A DNA stretch of 64,000 nucleotides, from contig QUFP01000005.1 of assembly GCA_003478935.1 (NCBI GenBank), forward strand, positions 70,803 to 134,802, in the 5' to 3' direction. The translations under genes were made by a program, and so were the position numbers. This DNA comes from Firmicutes bacterium AF25-13AC (GTDB taxonomy: Bacteria; Bacillota; Clostridia; Lachnospirales; Lachnospiraceae). The notes under the pieces were generated by a model. That model was not told the DNA's origin. It ran no database searches and saw only the letters and a program-made list of their open reading frames with translations. This document shows positions 28,187 to 37,739 of this stretch, one piece after another. Numbering within the stretch: position 1 is the first letter of the stretch; each line of letters begins with the position of its first letter.

Positions 28187-30580
28187 GTGCAAAATACATT
28201 AATTACAATCGCTCTGCGTGGAATCACCGTATTGCCGCGTATGAGGATTTATCTGGATATGAACAGGCCGATGTCGATTGCAGCGGCGACCAATGCACAG
28301 AAGACAAATCAGAATGTATTTCTGGTTGCACAGAAGGATCCGAGTGTGGAAAATCCGGGGCAGGAGCAGCTAGAGCAATTTGGTGTTATTGCGCAGGTAA
28401 AACAAATTATTAAGGGGCCCGAAGACAGCTTCCGTGTGCTGGTCACAGGTCTGCAGTCGGCAAAGCTAGAATCAATTGAGGAATATGTGCCAAATTTGAT
28501 TGCAAGGGTGACTGTTTTTGAGTCAGAAAAAAGCGATGAACAAGAACTACTGGCAGATGATTTAGACAAAGAGGATCAGGAAAAAGAAATTGAGGAAGAG
28601 GCTAAAATTCGTGTACTCAAGGATCTGATTGAACAATACTGCCGTGTTCAGCCAAAGGCCAGCAGGGAACTGGCCAATTTGCTGCTGCAGCACATGGATA
28701 TCGGAGGTTTTTGTGCACTTATCGCATGCAATTTGCCTATGAAGCAGCAGGAACGTCAGAAATATTTGGCCGCATATCCGGATGAGGAAAAACGCTACGA
28801 ATTTATTTTGGAGTGGCTAAGCAACGAAACGCTTGTAGAGCGATTTCGCGCAGAATACCAGAGCAAGGTGAAAAATGCGCTTGATAAGCAGCAGCGTGAC
28901 TATATTTTGCGTGAACAAATGCGCCTTATTCGAAAGGAACTTGGTGAGGGAGCAGAATCTGCGGCAGACCGCTACGAAAAACAGTTAAAAGAGCTTAAAG
29001 CACCAGAAGAAGTAAAAAAACAGCTTGAAAAAGAAATTAAGCGTCTGCGCAGCAATCCGATGGATGGTCCAGAAAGCAAGGTTAGTCAGAATTATATTGA
29101 GACATTGCTTGAGATGCCATGGGAGGAGCGCACCAAAGAGCATATCTCGATATGTGCAGCAAGAGAGGAACTTGATAAGGATCATTATGGTCTTGAAAAG
29201 GTAAAGGAGCAGGTGTTAGAATTTCTTGCTGTCAGACAGCTGCAAATGAATGCGCAGGAAGCTGATAAAGAGCAGGAAAAAACACAGCCGCGAAAAGGCG
29301 GTCGTATTCTTTGCCTTGTAGGACCGCCTGGAACTGGAAAAACATCAATTGCCCGTTCCATTGCTTCTGCATTAAATCGTAAGTATGTGCGAATCAGCCT
29401 TGGCGGTGTGCATGATGAGGCTGAGATTCGCGGTCATAGACGAACATACGTCGCAGCGATGCCGGGGCGTATTGCGCAGGCCATCAAAAAGGCAGGTGTT
29501 ATAAATCCTTTAATGCTTCTTGATGAGCTTGATAAAATGGGAAGCGACAGTTTGCATGGAGATGTATCATCTGCTATGTTAGAGGTACTTGACCCAGAAC
29601 AGAACGCAACATTTACAGATCACTATCTTGAGGTACCGCTTGATCTTTCCGATGTATTATTTGTCGCAACAGCAAATAATTTACAGACAGTTCCGCAGCC
29701 ATTACTTGATCGTATGGAGATCATAGAGGTCAGCAGCTATACTGAAAAAGAAAAATATCAGATTGCCAGTCGTTTTCTGCTTCCAAAGCAGATTGAAGAG
29801 GCAGCGCTACCAGAAGGTCTATTAAGAGTGGATCAGAGTGCACTTGAAAAGGTGATAAGCGGATACACAAAAGAGGCGGGTGTTCGTGGACTTGAAAGAC
29901 AGCTTGCTATTATTTGCCGCAAGGCTGCTCTAAAATATCTTGAGGAAAACTGCGAACAAATTGAAGTCACACCAGACAATTTATCAGATTATTTAGGCAG
30001 AGAGCGCTTCCGCAAAGAAGAAATAGCAGCAAAGGGAGAGCCGGGAATTGTCAGAGGTTTGGCATGGACAAGTGTAGGTGGTGTAACTCTTGAAGTTGAA
30101 GTAAATGTAACACCAGGTAAGGGTCAGATGAAGCTGACAGGAAAGCTTGGTGATGTCATGAAGGAGTCAGCGCAGGCAGCACTTAGCTGTGTACAGAGTG
30201 TAGCAGGTGAGTATGGTATTGAAAGTGACTGGTTTGAAACACATGACATACATATTCATATTCCAGAGGGTGCAGTGCCAAAGGATGGTCCGAGCGCCGG
30301 AATTACGATGGCAACGGCAATTCTTTCTGCAGTAACAAACCGTGCAGTGCGGCCAGATGTAGCAATGACTGGTGAGATTACGCTTCGCGGTCGTGTACTT
30401 GCGATTGGTGGCTTAAAGGAAAAACTTCTCGCAGCGAAGGCAGCAGGTGCAACGCTTGTATTTGTGCCAGCTGATAACCGTGCTGATTATGAGGAGTTGA
30501 CAGATGAAGTAACAACAGGGCTGTGTGTGCGTTTTGTAACGCATATGCGTGAAGTTGTAAAGGAGGTTTTTGAGGCATGA
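28187..30580 (+). CDS. lon: ATP-dependent Lon protease
   Basis: A 797-residue AAA+ serine protease degrading damaged proteins. The N-terminal substrate-binding domain covers about 1-200 and a coiled coil about 200-290. The AAA+ module has Walker [15 protein letters not shown] and Walker [13 protein letters not shown]. The S16 protease domain has the catalytic Ser in [14 protein letters not shown] and Lys in [12 protein letters not shown]. The start is GTG 28187 with AAGGGAG upstream. The stop overlaps the next gene by 4 bases (ATGA). Length and all catalytic residues are normal. Confidence 0.95.
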   Translation: MQNTLITIALRGITVLPRMRIYLDMNRPMSIAAATNAQKTNQNVFLVAQKDPSVENPGQEQLEQFGVIAQVKQIIKGPEDSFRVLVTGLQSAKLESIEEYVPNLIARVTVFESEKSDEQELLADDLDKEDQEKEIEEEAKIRVLKDLIEQYCRVQPKASRELANLLLQHMDIGGFCALIACNLPMKQQERQKYLAAYPDEEKRYEFILEWLSNETLVERFRAEYQSKVKNALDKQQRDYILREQMRLIRKELGEGAESAADRYEKQLKELKAPEEVKKQLEKEIKRLRSNPMDGPESKVSQNYIETLLEMPWEERTKEHISICAAREELDKDHYGLEKVKEQVLEFLAVRQLQMNAQEADKEQEKTQPRKGGRILCLVGPPGTGKTSIARSIASALNRKYVRISLGGVHDEAEIRGHRRTYVAAMPGRIAQAIKKAGVINPLMLLDELDKMGSDSLHGDVSSAMLEVLDPEQNATFTDHYLEVPLDLSDVLFVATANNLQTVPQPLLDRMEIIEVSSYTEKEKYQIASRFLLPKQIEEAALPEGLLRVDQSALEKVISGYTKEAGVRGLERQLAIICRKAALKYLEENCEQIEVTPDNLSDYLGRERFRKEEIAAKGEPGIVRGLAWTSVGGVTLEVEVNVTPGKGQMKLTGKLGDVMKESAQAALSCVQSVAGEYGIESDWFETHDIHIHIPEGAVPKDGPSAGITMATAILSAVTNRAVRPDVAMTGEITLRGRVLAIGGLKEKLLAAKAAGATLVFVPADNRADYEELTDEVTTGLCVRFVTHMREVVKEVFEA

Positions 30581-31233
30581 TTATCAAATCAGTCAATCTG
30601 GAGACAGTCTGCGGTATAACGAGCAAGCTTCCAGAAAATGAATTTTCAGAATTTGCATTTGCAGGAAAATCAAATGTAGGAAAGTCTTCTTTGATTAACG
30701 GTCTGATCAGCCGTAAGGCATATGCGCGTACATCAGCAGAGCCAGGAAAGACACAGACGATTAACTATTATAAGGTCGAATATCGCGAGAAGTCTCAAAA
30801 GGAGATAGAAGCACAAGGCCTTGACGCTTCCTATGCGCAGGAAAAAAGTGTTTATTTTGTTGACCTGCCAGGCTACGGCTTTGCAAAGGTTTCAATGGAA
30901 ACAAAGGAAAAGTGGGGAAAAATGATAGAGAGCTATCTGCACACCTCAAAGCCGTTAAAGGGAGTATTTTTGCTCGTAGATATTCGCCATAAGCCATCCG
31001 CAAATGACTGTCAGATGTTTGACTGGATGGTCAATTCAGGCTTCTCCCCAGTTGTCATTGCAACAAAGCTCGATAAGATTAAGAGAAGTCAGCTTTCAGC
31101 AAGAGTAAAAGAGATAAGAAGTACACTTGGCATGAAATCAAGTGAGGTATTAATCCCATTTTCTGCTGAGACCAAGCAGGGACGTGAGGAGATCTGGGCA
31201 TATATTGATAGTAAGAATAAGGAAGAAGAATAG
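30577..31233 (+). CDS. ysxC: Ribosome biogenesis GTP-binding protein YsxC/EngB
   Basis: A 218-residue TrmE-Era-EngA-EngB family GTPase needed for 50S subunit assembly. G1 is GKSNVGKSSLI, G3 is DLPGYGFAKV, G4 is TKLDK and G5 lies near IPFSAETKQG. The lon-ysxC overlap of 4 bases and gene order are the common Firmicutes arrangement. Confidence 0.93.
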   Translation: MIIKSVNLETVCGITSKLPENEFSEFAFAGKSNVGKSSLINGLISRKAYARTSAEPGKTQTINYYKVEYREKSQKEIEAQGLDASYAQEKSVYFVDLPGYGFAKVSMETKEKWGKMIESYLHTSKPLKGVFLLVDIRHKPSANDCQMFDWMVNSGFSPVVIATKLDKIKRSQLSARVKEIRSTLGMKSSEVLIPFSAETKQGREEIWAYIDSKNKEEE

Positions 31234-31240
31234 TTTTTAC

Positions 31241-31269
31241 TTGCAGTTTCTCCACATTTATGTTATACT
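31241..31269 (+). promoter_or_regulatory. Promoter of the SCIFF gene
   Basis: TTGCAG (31241-31246), 17-base spacer, TATACT (31264-31269); about 40 bases before the SCIFF start. Confidence 0.75.
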
Positions 31270-31311
31270 TCACTGTGAATTATCAGATATTCGAGATAGG
31301 AGGATGAAGAT

Positions 31312-31455
31312 ATGAAGGAAACTAAGACCTTAACAAGCAAGACTTTGCAGAACACCATGGCAAAGGGTGGCTGTGGCGAGTGCCAGACTTCTTGCCAGTC
31401 CGCATGTAAGACTTCCTGTACAGTAGGAAATCAGAGCTGCGAAAACAACAAGTAA
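31312..31455 (+). CDS. scfA: SCIFF ranthipeptide precursor (six-cysteine peptide)
   Basis: A 47-residue peptide, MKETKTLTSKTLQNTMAKGG followed by CGECQTSCQSACKTSC and TVGNQSCENNK. Six cysteines lie in the C-terminal core, the mark of the SCIFF (six cysteines in forty-five residues) family. The maturase encoded next should link a cysteine to the side chain of an acceptor residue by a thioether bond (ranthipeptide). The N-terminal half is the leader. AGGAGG precedes the ATG at good spacing. It has its own promoter and a hairpin between it and the maturase. Confidence 0.93.
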   Translation: MKETKTLTSKTLQNTMAKGGCGECQTSCQSACKTSCTVGNQSCENNK

Positions 31456-31475
31456 TTTTTCTGGACTTGGTTGAT

Positions 31476-31510
31476 GGAAAGCCGGGGAGGAAACTCCTCG
31501 GTTTTCCATT
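31476..31510 (+). terminator. Hairpin between SCIFF precursor and maturase
   Basis: GGAAAGCCGGGGAG and CTCCTCGGTTTTCC pair with G-U and a small mismatch, followed by a weak T run. It probably lowers maturase expression relative to the precursor. Confidence 0.65.
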
Positions 31511-31558
31511 GTATGCATTTTTATGAAGAAGGATAAAGATAAGAAAGGTTGAATAGTA

Positions 31559-32968
31559 GTGATACATCAATATAAGAGCCATGGCTACAACATTGTTATG
31601 GACGTAAACTCCAGCGCTGTACATGTAGTAGATGACGTGGTATATGATATGATTCCTGTATATGAGAAGCAGGAAGATAAGGAAGCCATTTTTGCTTCTC
31701 TTGACAGTTACCCAAGAGAAGAGCTTGAGGCGGCCTACGAAGAGATCACCCGTTTAAAGAATGAGGGAATGCTGTATACAGAAGATATTTATCAGAAGTA
31801 TATGACAGACTTCAAAAAGAGAAAAACGGTAGTGAAGGCACTTTGCCTGCATATTGCCCATGATTGTAATCTTGCCTGCAAGTATTGTTTTGCTGAGGAA
31901 GGTGAGTATCACGGACGTCGTGCACTTATGAGCCTTGAGGTCGGCAAGAAGGCACTCGACTTTTTAGTTGCAAACTCTGGAAACCGCAGAAATCTTGAGG
32001 TCGATTTCTTTGGTGGTGAGCCTCTTATGAACTGGGATGTTGTAAAAGAGCTTGTAAAATATGGAAGATCTCTTGAAAAAGAGCATAATAAGCTGTTTCG
32101 TTTTACACTGACCACAAACGGTGTGCTTTTAAACGATGAAGTAATGGAATTTTGTAATAAAGAGATGAGCAATGTGGTGCTTAGTCTTGATGGAAGAAAA
32201 GAAGTAAATGATAAAATGCGTCCTTTTAGAAACGGAAAGGGAAGCTATGATTTAATCGTTCCAAAATTCCAGAAGTTTGCAGAAAGCCGCAATCAGACAA
32301 ATTATTATGTCAGAGGAACATTTACAAGAAATAATCTTGATTTTTCGAAGGATGTGCTTCATTATGCTGATCTTGGTTTTAAGCAGATGTCTATGGAGCC
32401 GGTTGTTGCATCACCAGAGGATGATTATGCAATCCGTGAAGAAGATCTGCCGCGTATCCTTGAAGAATATGATAAGCTTGCTGATGCTTATTTGGAATAT
32501 CGAAAAGCTGGAAAAGGATTTAATTTCTTCCACTTTAATATTGATTTGACACAGAGTCCATGCGTGGCAAAGCGTTTGTCAGGCTGTGGCTCTGGAACAG
32601 AATATCTGGCTGTCACCCCGTGGGGTGATTTCTATCCGTGCCATCAGTTTGTTGGACAGGAAGAGTTTTTACTTGGAAATGTTTATGATGGTATTGTAAA
32701 GCAGGATATATGCGATGAATTTAAACAGTGCAATGTATATGCAAAGCCAGCCTGTCAGAATTGCTTCGCGAAGTATTATTGCAGCGGCGGCTGTAATGCA
32801 AATGCATACAACTTCACAGGTTCTATCACAGGTTCCTACGATGTTGGATGTAAGATGCAGCAGAAGCGTATCGAGTGTGCCATTATGATTAAGGCAGCAC
32901 TTGCTGACATGGAAGAAGAGACAGGGGCATCTGCTGATGTTGCCGGTGAAATCTCCCACGTGTGTTAA
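31559..32968 (+). CDS. scfB: Radical SAM SCIFF peptide maturase
   Basis: A 469-residue radical SAM enzyme of the CteB type that makes thioether crosslinks in the SCIFF peptide. The N-terminal 85 residues look like a peptide-recognition (RRE-like) domain. The radical SAM cluster motif is CNLACKYC (about 102-109). The C-terminal SPASM domain binds auxiliary Fe-S clusters, with cysteines in SPCVAKRLSGCGSGTE, FYPCHQF, CNVYAKPACQNCFAKYYCSG and CNANAY. The start is GTG 31559 with AAAGG nine bases upstream. Being next to its precursor supports the call fully. Confidence 0.94.
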   Translation: MIHQYKSHGYNIVMDVNSSAVHVVDDVVYDMIPVYEKQEDKEAIFASLDSYPREELEAAYEEITRLKNEGMLYTEDIYQKYMTDFKKRKTVVKALCLHIAHDCNLACKYCFAEEGEYHGRRALMSLEVGKKALDFLVANSGNRRNLEVDFFGGEPLMNWDVVKELVKYGRSLEKEHNKLFRFTLTTNGVLLNDEVMEFCNKEMSNVVLSLDGRKEVNDKMRPFRNGKGSYDLIVPKFQKFAESRNQTNYYVRGTFTRNNLDFSKDVLHYADLGFKQMSMEPVVASPEDDYAIREEDLPRILEEYDKLADAYLEYRKAGKGFNFFHFNIDLTQSPCVAKRLSGCGSGTEYLAVTPWGDFYPCHQFVGQEEFLLGNVYDGIVKQDICDEFKQCNVYAKPACQNCFAKYYCSGGCNANAYNFTGSITGSYDVGCKMQQKRIECAIMIKAALADMEEETGASADVAGEISHVC

Positions 32969-33004
32969 CATGAATTAGTACGGATCTTAGATCTGTATGA
33001 AAAA

Positions 33005-33027
33005 GGAGACTATCTTAGATAGCCTCC
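33005..33027 (+). promoter_or_regulatory. Small hairpin in the secDF leader
   Basis: GGAGACTATC-TTA-GATAGCCTCC folds with one mismatch just before the secDF ribosome site. There is no T run. Function unknown. Confidence 0.3.
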
Positions 33028-33049
33028 GAATAGAGAAGGAGATAGAAAG

Positions 33050-35221
33050 ATGAGCAAGAAAAAAGGGATTATCCGTCTGGTTGTGCTTTTGGCAGTCATC
33101 GCATTTGTCGTATACACAGCCGTCAGCGGCCTTGGAAGTGATCGTTCAGGAAGTTTAAACGACATCAGCCTTGGTCTTGACCTTAGAGGCGGTGTCAGCA
33201 TCACCTATGAGGCAGTAGGCGATGTAAACAGCCAGGATATGTCCGACACGAAGGCAAAGCTTGAAAAACGTGTGCAGGATTATTCAACTGAAGCACAGGT
33301 TTATTTTGAGGGATCTGACCGTATTACGGTAGACATTCCAGGTGCAACAGATGCAAATGCAGTTTTGCAGGAGCTTGGAAAACCAGGTACCTTGATTTTC
33401 TGCACGGATTCAAGTGATCCAGAGGGAACCAAGGTCATGGACGGAAATCAGATCAAGGACGCACAGGCCGGTGCAAGAAGCAATGCAACAACAAATGCAA
33501 GAGAGTATGTTGTAAATCTGACGCTGACATCTGATGGTGTCGAGGCATTCTCAAAGGCAACAGAGGAGTTAGCACCTAAAAAGGGCAGAATTTACATTAT
33601 GTATAACGGCGAGGTGTTAAGTGCCCCGACTGTAAATGAGCATATAGCATCTGATACATGTTCAATCACTGGTATGGGTGATCTTGAGGCAGCACAGACA
33701 CTTGCTTCCAATATTCGTATCGGAGCACTGCCTGTTCAGTTGCAGGAGATGCGTTCACAGGTAGTTGGTGCAAAATTAGGACAGGATGCAGTTCGTACAA
33801 GCCTTATGGCTGGTGTGATCGGTCTAATCTTAGTATTTGCTTTCATGATTATCTACTATCGTATTCCAGGTTTGGCAGCATCTATCGCGCTTGTTATGTA
33901 TACTGCACTTGTAATTGTTTTGTTAAGTGCGTTTAACGAGGAAATTACACTGACACTTCCAGGTATTGCCGGTATTATTCTTGGTATTGGTATGGCTGTA
34001 GATGCAAACTGTATTATTTTCGCACGTATCCGTGAGGAGATCGGAGCTGGAAAGAGTGTTCGTACAGCCATTGATGCAGGATTTGCTAAGGCATTTTCTG
34101 CAATTATCGATGGAAATGTTACTACTTTGATCGCAGCAGGTGTTTTGTATTTTATCGGTTCTGGTACAGTAAAGGGCTTTGCTCAGACATTGGCTCTTGG
34201 TATCGTTGTATCCATGTTTACAGCACTTGTAATTACAAAGAATATCTTGAAGAGCTTCTATGCAGTTGGTCTGCAGGATGAAAAGCTGTATGGAAAGACT
34301 GTTTACACAAAAACAGTTAACTTTATTGGAAAAAGAAAGCTGTTCTACAGCGCATCAGGTATTGTTATTGCAATTGGTATTATTGCGATGGTAATCAGCG
34401 GTGTAAAGGGTCATATCTTCAACTACAGCCTTGACTTTATCGGCGGTGCTTCCACTAGTGTAACCTTTAATGAGAATTACAGTGTTGAGAAGCTCGAAAG
34501 TGATGTACAGCCAGTTGTAAGCGAGGTAACAGGTGACAATGATATCCAGATGACACCTGTAACAGGAAGCAACGAGGTTATTATTAAGACAAGAACACTT
34601 ACTGTAGATGAAAGAGATGCACTTTACAGTAAGCTGTCAGAGACCTTTGGAGTAGATGAGAGTACCATTCAGACTGAAAATATCAGTGCTGCAGTCAGCG
34701 GTGAGATGAAGCGTTCTGCAATTTTGTCTGTCATTATTGCAGCAATCTTTATGTTAATTTACGTATGGATTCGTTTCAAGGAGTTTAGCTTTGGTGCAAG
34801 CTCTGTTCTTCCGCTTCTTCACGATGTCTTTGTTTTACTGGCATTTTATGCAGTGCTTCGCTGGACTGTAGGAAATACGTTTATTGCTTGTATGCTGACT
34901 CTCGTTGGATATTCTATCAATGCGACAATCGTTGTATTTGACCGTATCCGTGAGAATTTGCACACTAACAAGAATTTGGCAGAAGTTGTCAATGTTTCTG
35001 TTACACAGACATTGTCACGAAGCATCAATACCTCTTTGACAACTCTTATCATGGTAGTAGTTCTTTATATTCTTGGTGTAACATCCATCAAGGAGTTTGC
35101 ACTGCCACTTATCGTAGGTGTTATCTGCGGATGCTATTCTTCTGTATGCATCGCAGGCTGCCTGTGGTATGATTTAAAGAACGCTCTTGACAAGCGTAAG
35201 GCAAAGAAGGCTTCTAAATAA
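33050..35221 (+). CDS. secDF: Protein translocase subunit SecDF (fusion)
   Basis: A 723-residue fused SecD-SecF protein that uses the proton gradient to help complete Sec-dependent export. The SecD half (about 1-410) has DLRGGVSITYE, a P1 domain and the GMAVDANCIIFARIREE motif. The SecF half (about 420-720) has SLDFIGGASTSV and SINATIVVFDRIREN. About twelve transmembrane helices are present. GAAGGAG lies before ATG 33050. The next genes are tgt and yajC; a secDF-tgt-yajC cluster next to SCIFF suggests shared ancestry of the neighbourhood in Clostridia. Confidence 0.94.
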   Translation: MSKKKGIIRLVVLLAVIAFVVYTAVSGLGSDRSGSLNDISLGLDLRGGVSITYEAVGDVNSQDMSDTKAKLEKRVQDYSTEAQVYFEGSDRITVDIPGATDANAVLQELGKPGTLIFCTDSSDPEGTKVMDGNQIKDAQAGARSNATTNAREYVVNLTLTSDGVEAFSKATEELAPKKGRIYIMYNGEVLSAPTVNEHIASDTCSITGMGDLEAAQTLASNIRIGALPVQLQEMRSQVVGAKLGQDAVRTSLMAGVIGLILVFAFMIIYYRIPGLAASIALVMYTALVIVLLSAFNEEITLTLPGIAGIILGIGMAVDANCIIFARIREEIGAGKSVRTAIDAGFAKAFSAIIDGNVTTLIAAGVLYFIGSGTVKGFAQTLALGIVVSMFTALVITKNILKSFYAVGLQDEKLYGKTVYTKTVNFIGKRKLFYSASGIVIAIGIIAMVISGVKGHIFNYSLDFIGGASTSVTFNENYSVEKLESDVQPVVSEVTGDNDIQMTPVTGSNEVIIKTRTLTVDERDALYSKLSETFGVDESTIQTENISAAVSGEMKRSAILSVIIAAIFMLIYVWIRFKEFSFGASSVLPLLHDVFVLLAFYAVLRWTVGNTFIACMLTLVGYSINATIVVFDRIRENLHTNKNLAEVVNVSVTQTLSRSINTSLTTLIMVVVLYILGVTSIKEFALPLIVGVICGCYSSVCIAGCLWYDLKNALDKRKAKKASK

Positions 35222-35232
35222 GGTAAGTAATA

Positions 35233-36372
35233 ATGGAATATGAAATTTTAAAAACAGAGGGACGGGCAAAAAGAGCCCGTGTCTCTACCGTTCATGGAGA
35301 AATTCAGACACCTGTATTTATGAATGTTGGCACAGTTGCCGCAATTAAAGGTGCTGTATCAACAATGGATTTAAAGGAAATCCATACACAGGTAGAGCTG
35401 TCCAATACGTATCATCTTCATGTAAGAACGGGAGATAAGCTGATCAAGCAGTTTGGCGGTCTGCATAAATTTATGAATTGGGACCGCCCGATTCTGACAG
35501 ATTCCGGCGGTTTTCAGGTATTTTCTCTTGCCGGAATGAGAAAGATTAAGGAAGAAGGAGTTTACTTCCAGTCTCATATCGATGGCCATCGTATTTTTAT
35601 GGGGCCAGAGGAGAGTATGCAGATTCAGTCTAATCTTGGTTCTACTATTGCAATGGCATTTGATGAGTGTCCGTCTTCTGTGGCAGACCGCAGCTATATC
35701 CAAAACAGCGTAGAGCGTACCACAAGATGGCTTGCACGCTGTAAGACAGAGATGGCACGTTTAAATTCACTTGAGGATACAGTAAATCCTAATCAGCTGT
35801 TGTTTGGAATTAACCAAGGCGGTGTTTATGAGGATATCCGTATTGAGCACGCAAAACGCATAAGCGAGATGGAGCTTGATGGTTATGCAGTCGGCGGACT
35901 TGCAGTTGGAGAAAGCCATGAGGAAATGTATCGCATTTTAGATGCAGTGGTACCATATTTGCCAAAGAATAAGCCAACTTATTTAATGGGTGTTGGAACT
36001 CCGGCAAATATCCTTGAGGGTGTTGACCGCGGAATTGATTTCTTCGACTGTGTATATCCAAGCAGAAATGGCCGTCATGGTCATGTTTATACAAAGCATG
36101 GCAAGCTTAATCTGTTTAATGCCCGCTATGAGCTTGATTCAAGACCAATCGAGGAAGGCTGTCAGTGTCCGGCATGCCGTGCTTATAGCAGAGCGTATAT
36201 TCGTCATCTGTTAAAAGCAAAGGAAATGCTTGGCATGCGTCTGTGCGTTCTTCACAATTTGTATTTTTATAATAATTTAATGACTGAAATCCGTGAAAGC
36301 ATTGACAACGGATGCTTTGCGGAGTATAAAAAGAATATGCTCGAATCTATGGCTGCCGGTCCACAGGACTAA
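35233..36372 (+). CDS. tgt: tRNA-guanine transglycosylase
   Basis: A 379-residue enzyme that exchanges guanine 34 of tRNAs with GUN anticodons for preQ1 in queuosine synthesis. The catalytic/base-recognition Asp is in LTDSGGFQVFSL, the nucleophile Asp in GIDFFDCVYPSRNGRHG, and zinc ligands in CQCPACR and the later His of VLHN. Length is normal. It starts 11 bases after secDF. No queA or preQ1-synthesis genes are in the window. Confidence 0.95.
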   Translation: MEYEILKTEGRAKRARVSTVHGEIQTPVFMNVGTVAAIKGAVSTMDLKEIHTQVELSNTYHLHVRTGDKLIKQFGGLHKFMNWDRPILTDSGGFQVFSLAGMRKIKEEGVYFQSHIDGHRIFMGPEESMQIQSNLGSTIAMAFDECPSSVADRSYIQNSVERTTRWLARCKTEMARLNSLEDTVNPNQLLFGINQGGVYEDIRIEHAKRISEMELDGYAVGGLAVGESHEEMYRILDAVVPYLPKNKPTYLMGVGTPANILEGVDRGIDFFDCVYPSRNGRHGHVYTKHGKLNLFNARYELDSRPIEEGCQCPACRAYSRAYIRHLLKAKEMLGMRLCVLHNLYFYNNLMTEIRESIDNGCFAEYKKNMLESMAAGPQD

Positions 36373-36401
36373 GTCACATTCACCTCGGGGCATTGCCTTA
36401 G
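36369..36401 (-). repeat. Copy 1 of a repeated hairpin motif
   Basis: On the minus strand CTAAG-N5-GCCCCGAGGTGAATGTG followed by CTTAG forms a stem-loop right at the tgt stop codon. The 17-base core is identical to one at 49692-49708 in opposite orientation. Confidence 0.55.
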
Positions 36402-36460
36402 AATTTTAGATTCGAATACGAAATTACAAGCTGCATATGCAGCGGAAATGAGAGGAAACT

Positions 36461-36841
36461 ATGAAGAAGAAGTTAGCAGCTGCAGCGGCAGTTATGACCG
36501 CACTGTTTTCTATGACAGGATGTGCGACAACAGCAGACGGTGCCGCAACTGGCGCAAATGGAGCAACCAGCCTGATTATGATCGTTGGCTATATGGTAAT
36601 CATCATCGGTGTTATGTATTTTGTTGCAATTCGTCCTCAGAAGAAGGAGCAGAAGAAGCAGTCTCAGATGTTATCTGCACTTGAAGTTGGTGATATCGTT
36701 TTGACAACTTCCGGTTTTTACGGAACTGTTATCGACATTACAGATGATACAGTAATCGTAGAGTTTGGAAACAATAAAAACTGCCGTATCCCGATGCAGA
36801 AGAGTGCAATCGTAGAGGCTGAAAAGCCAGACGCTGAATAA
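36461..36841 (+). CDS. yajC: Preprotein translocase subunit YajC with lipoprotein-like N-terminus
   Basis: A 126-residue protein. The YajC core is clear: a transmembrane helix (about 38-57) followed by AIRPQKKEQKKQSQML, VGDIVLTTSGFYGTV and CRIPMQKSAI. Unusually, the N-terminus (1-21) looks like a lipoprotein signal peptide (KKKLAAAAAVMTALFSMTGC) with a possible lipobox cysteine at position 21. If processed, the protein would be lipid-anchored outside and cross the membrane once. YajC is an accessory to SecDF, which is encoded two genes upstream. Confidence 0.85.
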   Translation: MKKKLAAAAAVMTALFSMTGCATTADGAATGANGATSLIMIVGYMVIIIGVMYFVAIRPQKKEQKKQSQMLSALEVGDIVLTTSGFYGTVIDITDDTVIVEFGNNKNCRIPMQKSAIVEAEKPDAE

Positions 36842-36853
36842 TCAAGATATAAT

Positions 36854-36898
36854 AAAAGAGCTACTGACATACTAGAATGTATGCCGGTAGCTCTTTTT
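36854..36898. terminator. Bidirectional terminator
   Basis: AAAAGAGCTACTG and CCGGTAGCTCTTTT pair across a 17-base loop that itself folds, with TTTTTT following, between converging genes. Confidence 0.8.
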
Positions 36899-37548
36899 TA
36901 TTTGCGCTTTCGTTCTTCACGTTTTTCTTTTTCAGCAGCTTTTGCTCGTTCATCAGAGGCATCTTGACGTCTTTTTAATTCATCAATGACACCTGTTACA
37001 ACCTGTTTTTTCATGTATATATCATAAATCGTCATGCACAGAAACGTAAATAGCTGCAGGTAAGAATCTTGCTCATCATCATCGCAGGAAAAAGTTTCCT
37101 TTGAAGCCTCAAATTTATGGCGAAGATCGTCTGCAAGCGGTTTGATGCCATTATCTGCGTATGAAAAAATCTTACTGTAAACTTCAGCGAAATTAGGAGA
37201 ACTGTTTTCGTCCCAGAAATGCTGTGTCAATGGCTTTAGCATAGTTTCAATATCGCTGATTGACAGAAAACTTTTCATATAGTAAATAAGAATCAACTGT
37301 AGGATATGATTTTCTGTGTATTTTTTTCTGACCGGAGAAGGAAGCAGGTTGTTTTTTGCATAATTATTGATCATAGTTTTTGTTAAAACCTTATCCTCAT
37401 CATAGCGCCTTGTAGCACCAAGGTGTGTATCCATAAAGGTTGTCACCTGATCCATGTAAAGGTCAATGTTTGGAATCTGATCAGCATGTATATAGTCAAA
37501 AGAGCTGATTTTATCAAGCAGCTGTGAAAAAAGCTCATCGTTAGTCAT
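36898..37548 (-). CDS. DUF1836 domain protein
   Basis: A 216-residue soluble protein with the DUF1836 pattern: VLTKTMINNYAKNNLLPSP, then RKKYTENHILQLILIYYMK and SDIETMLKPL. The N-terminal part resembles a MerR-like winged helix, so DNA binding is plausible, but no function is known. The C-terminus is a Lys/Arg/Glu-rich coiled coil (DERAKAAEKEKREERKRK). The stop codon abuts the shared terminator. GGAGG precedes the start. Confidence 0.75.
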   Translation of the reverse strand: MTNDELFSQLLDKISSFDYIHADQIPNIDLYMDQVTTFMDTHLGATRRYDEDKVLTKTMINNYAKNNLLPSPVRKKYTENHILQLILIYYMKSFLSISDIETMLKPLTQHFWDENSSPNFAEVYSKIFSYADNGIKPLADDLRHKFEASKETFSCDDDEQDSYLQLFTFLCMTIYDIYMKKQVVTGVIDELKRRQDASDERAKAAEKEKREERKRK

Positions 37549-37663
37549 TTAAAGCCTCCTAAATATTGTGTAGCAATGTTGACGTTCACGGGACGCGTGA
37601 ACTGTAATAACTACATTATATCGTTTTCAAAACCAGATAGCAAGAGAAATTTTCAAAATCCTA

Positions 37664-37692
37664 GTGACAAACACATAAAGATACGATATAAT
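37664..37692 (+). promoter_or_regulatory. Promoter of the pspA-SPFH pair
   Basis: GTGACA (37664-37669), 17-base spacer, TATAAT (37687-37692). No sigma-54 or clear ECF motif was noticed. Confidence 0.6.
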
Positions 37693-37739
37693 AAAGTTAA
37701 CAGGTTAACAAACATAGTTTTTTAAAGGAGGAAACGACT

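Noticed and set aside
27538..28227. Minus-strand open frame of 229 codons over clpX
   Set aside because: Antisense to the intact ClpX gene, no family resemblance, and it spans the terminator.
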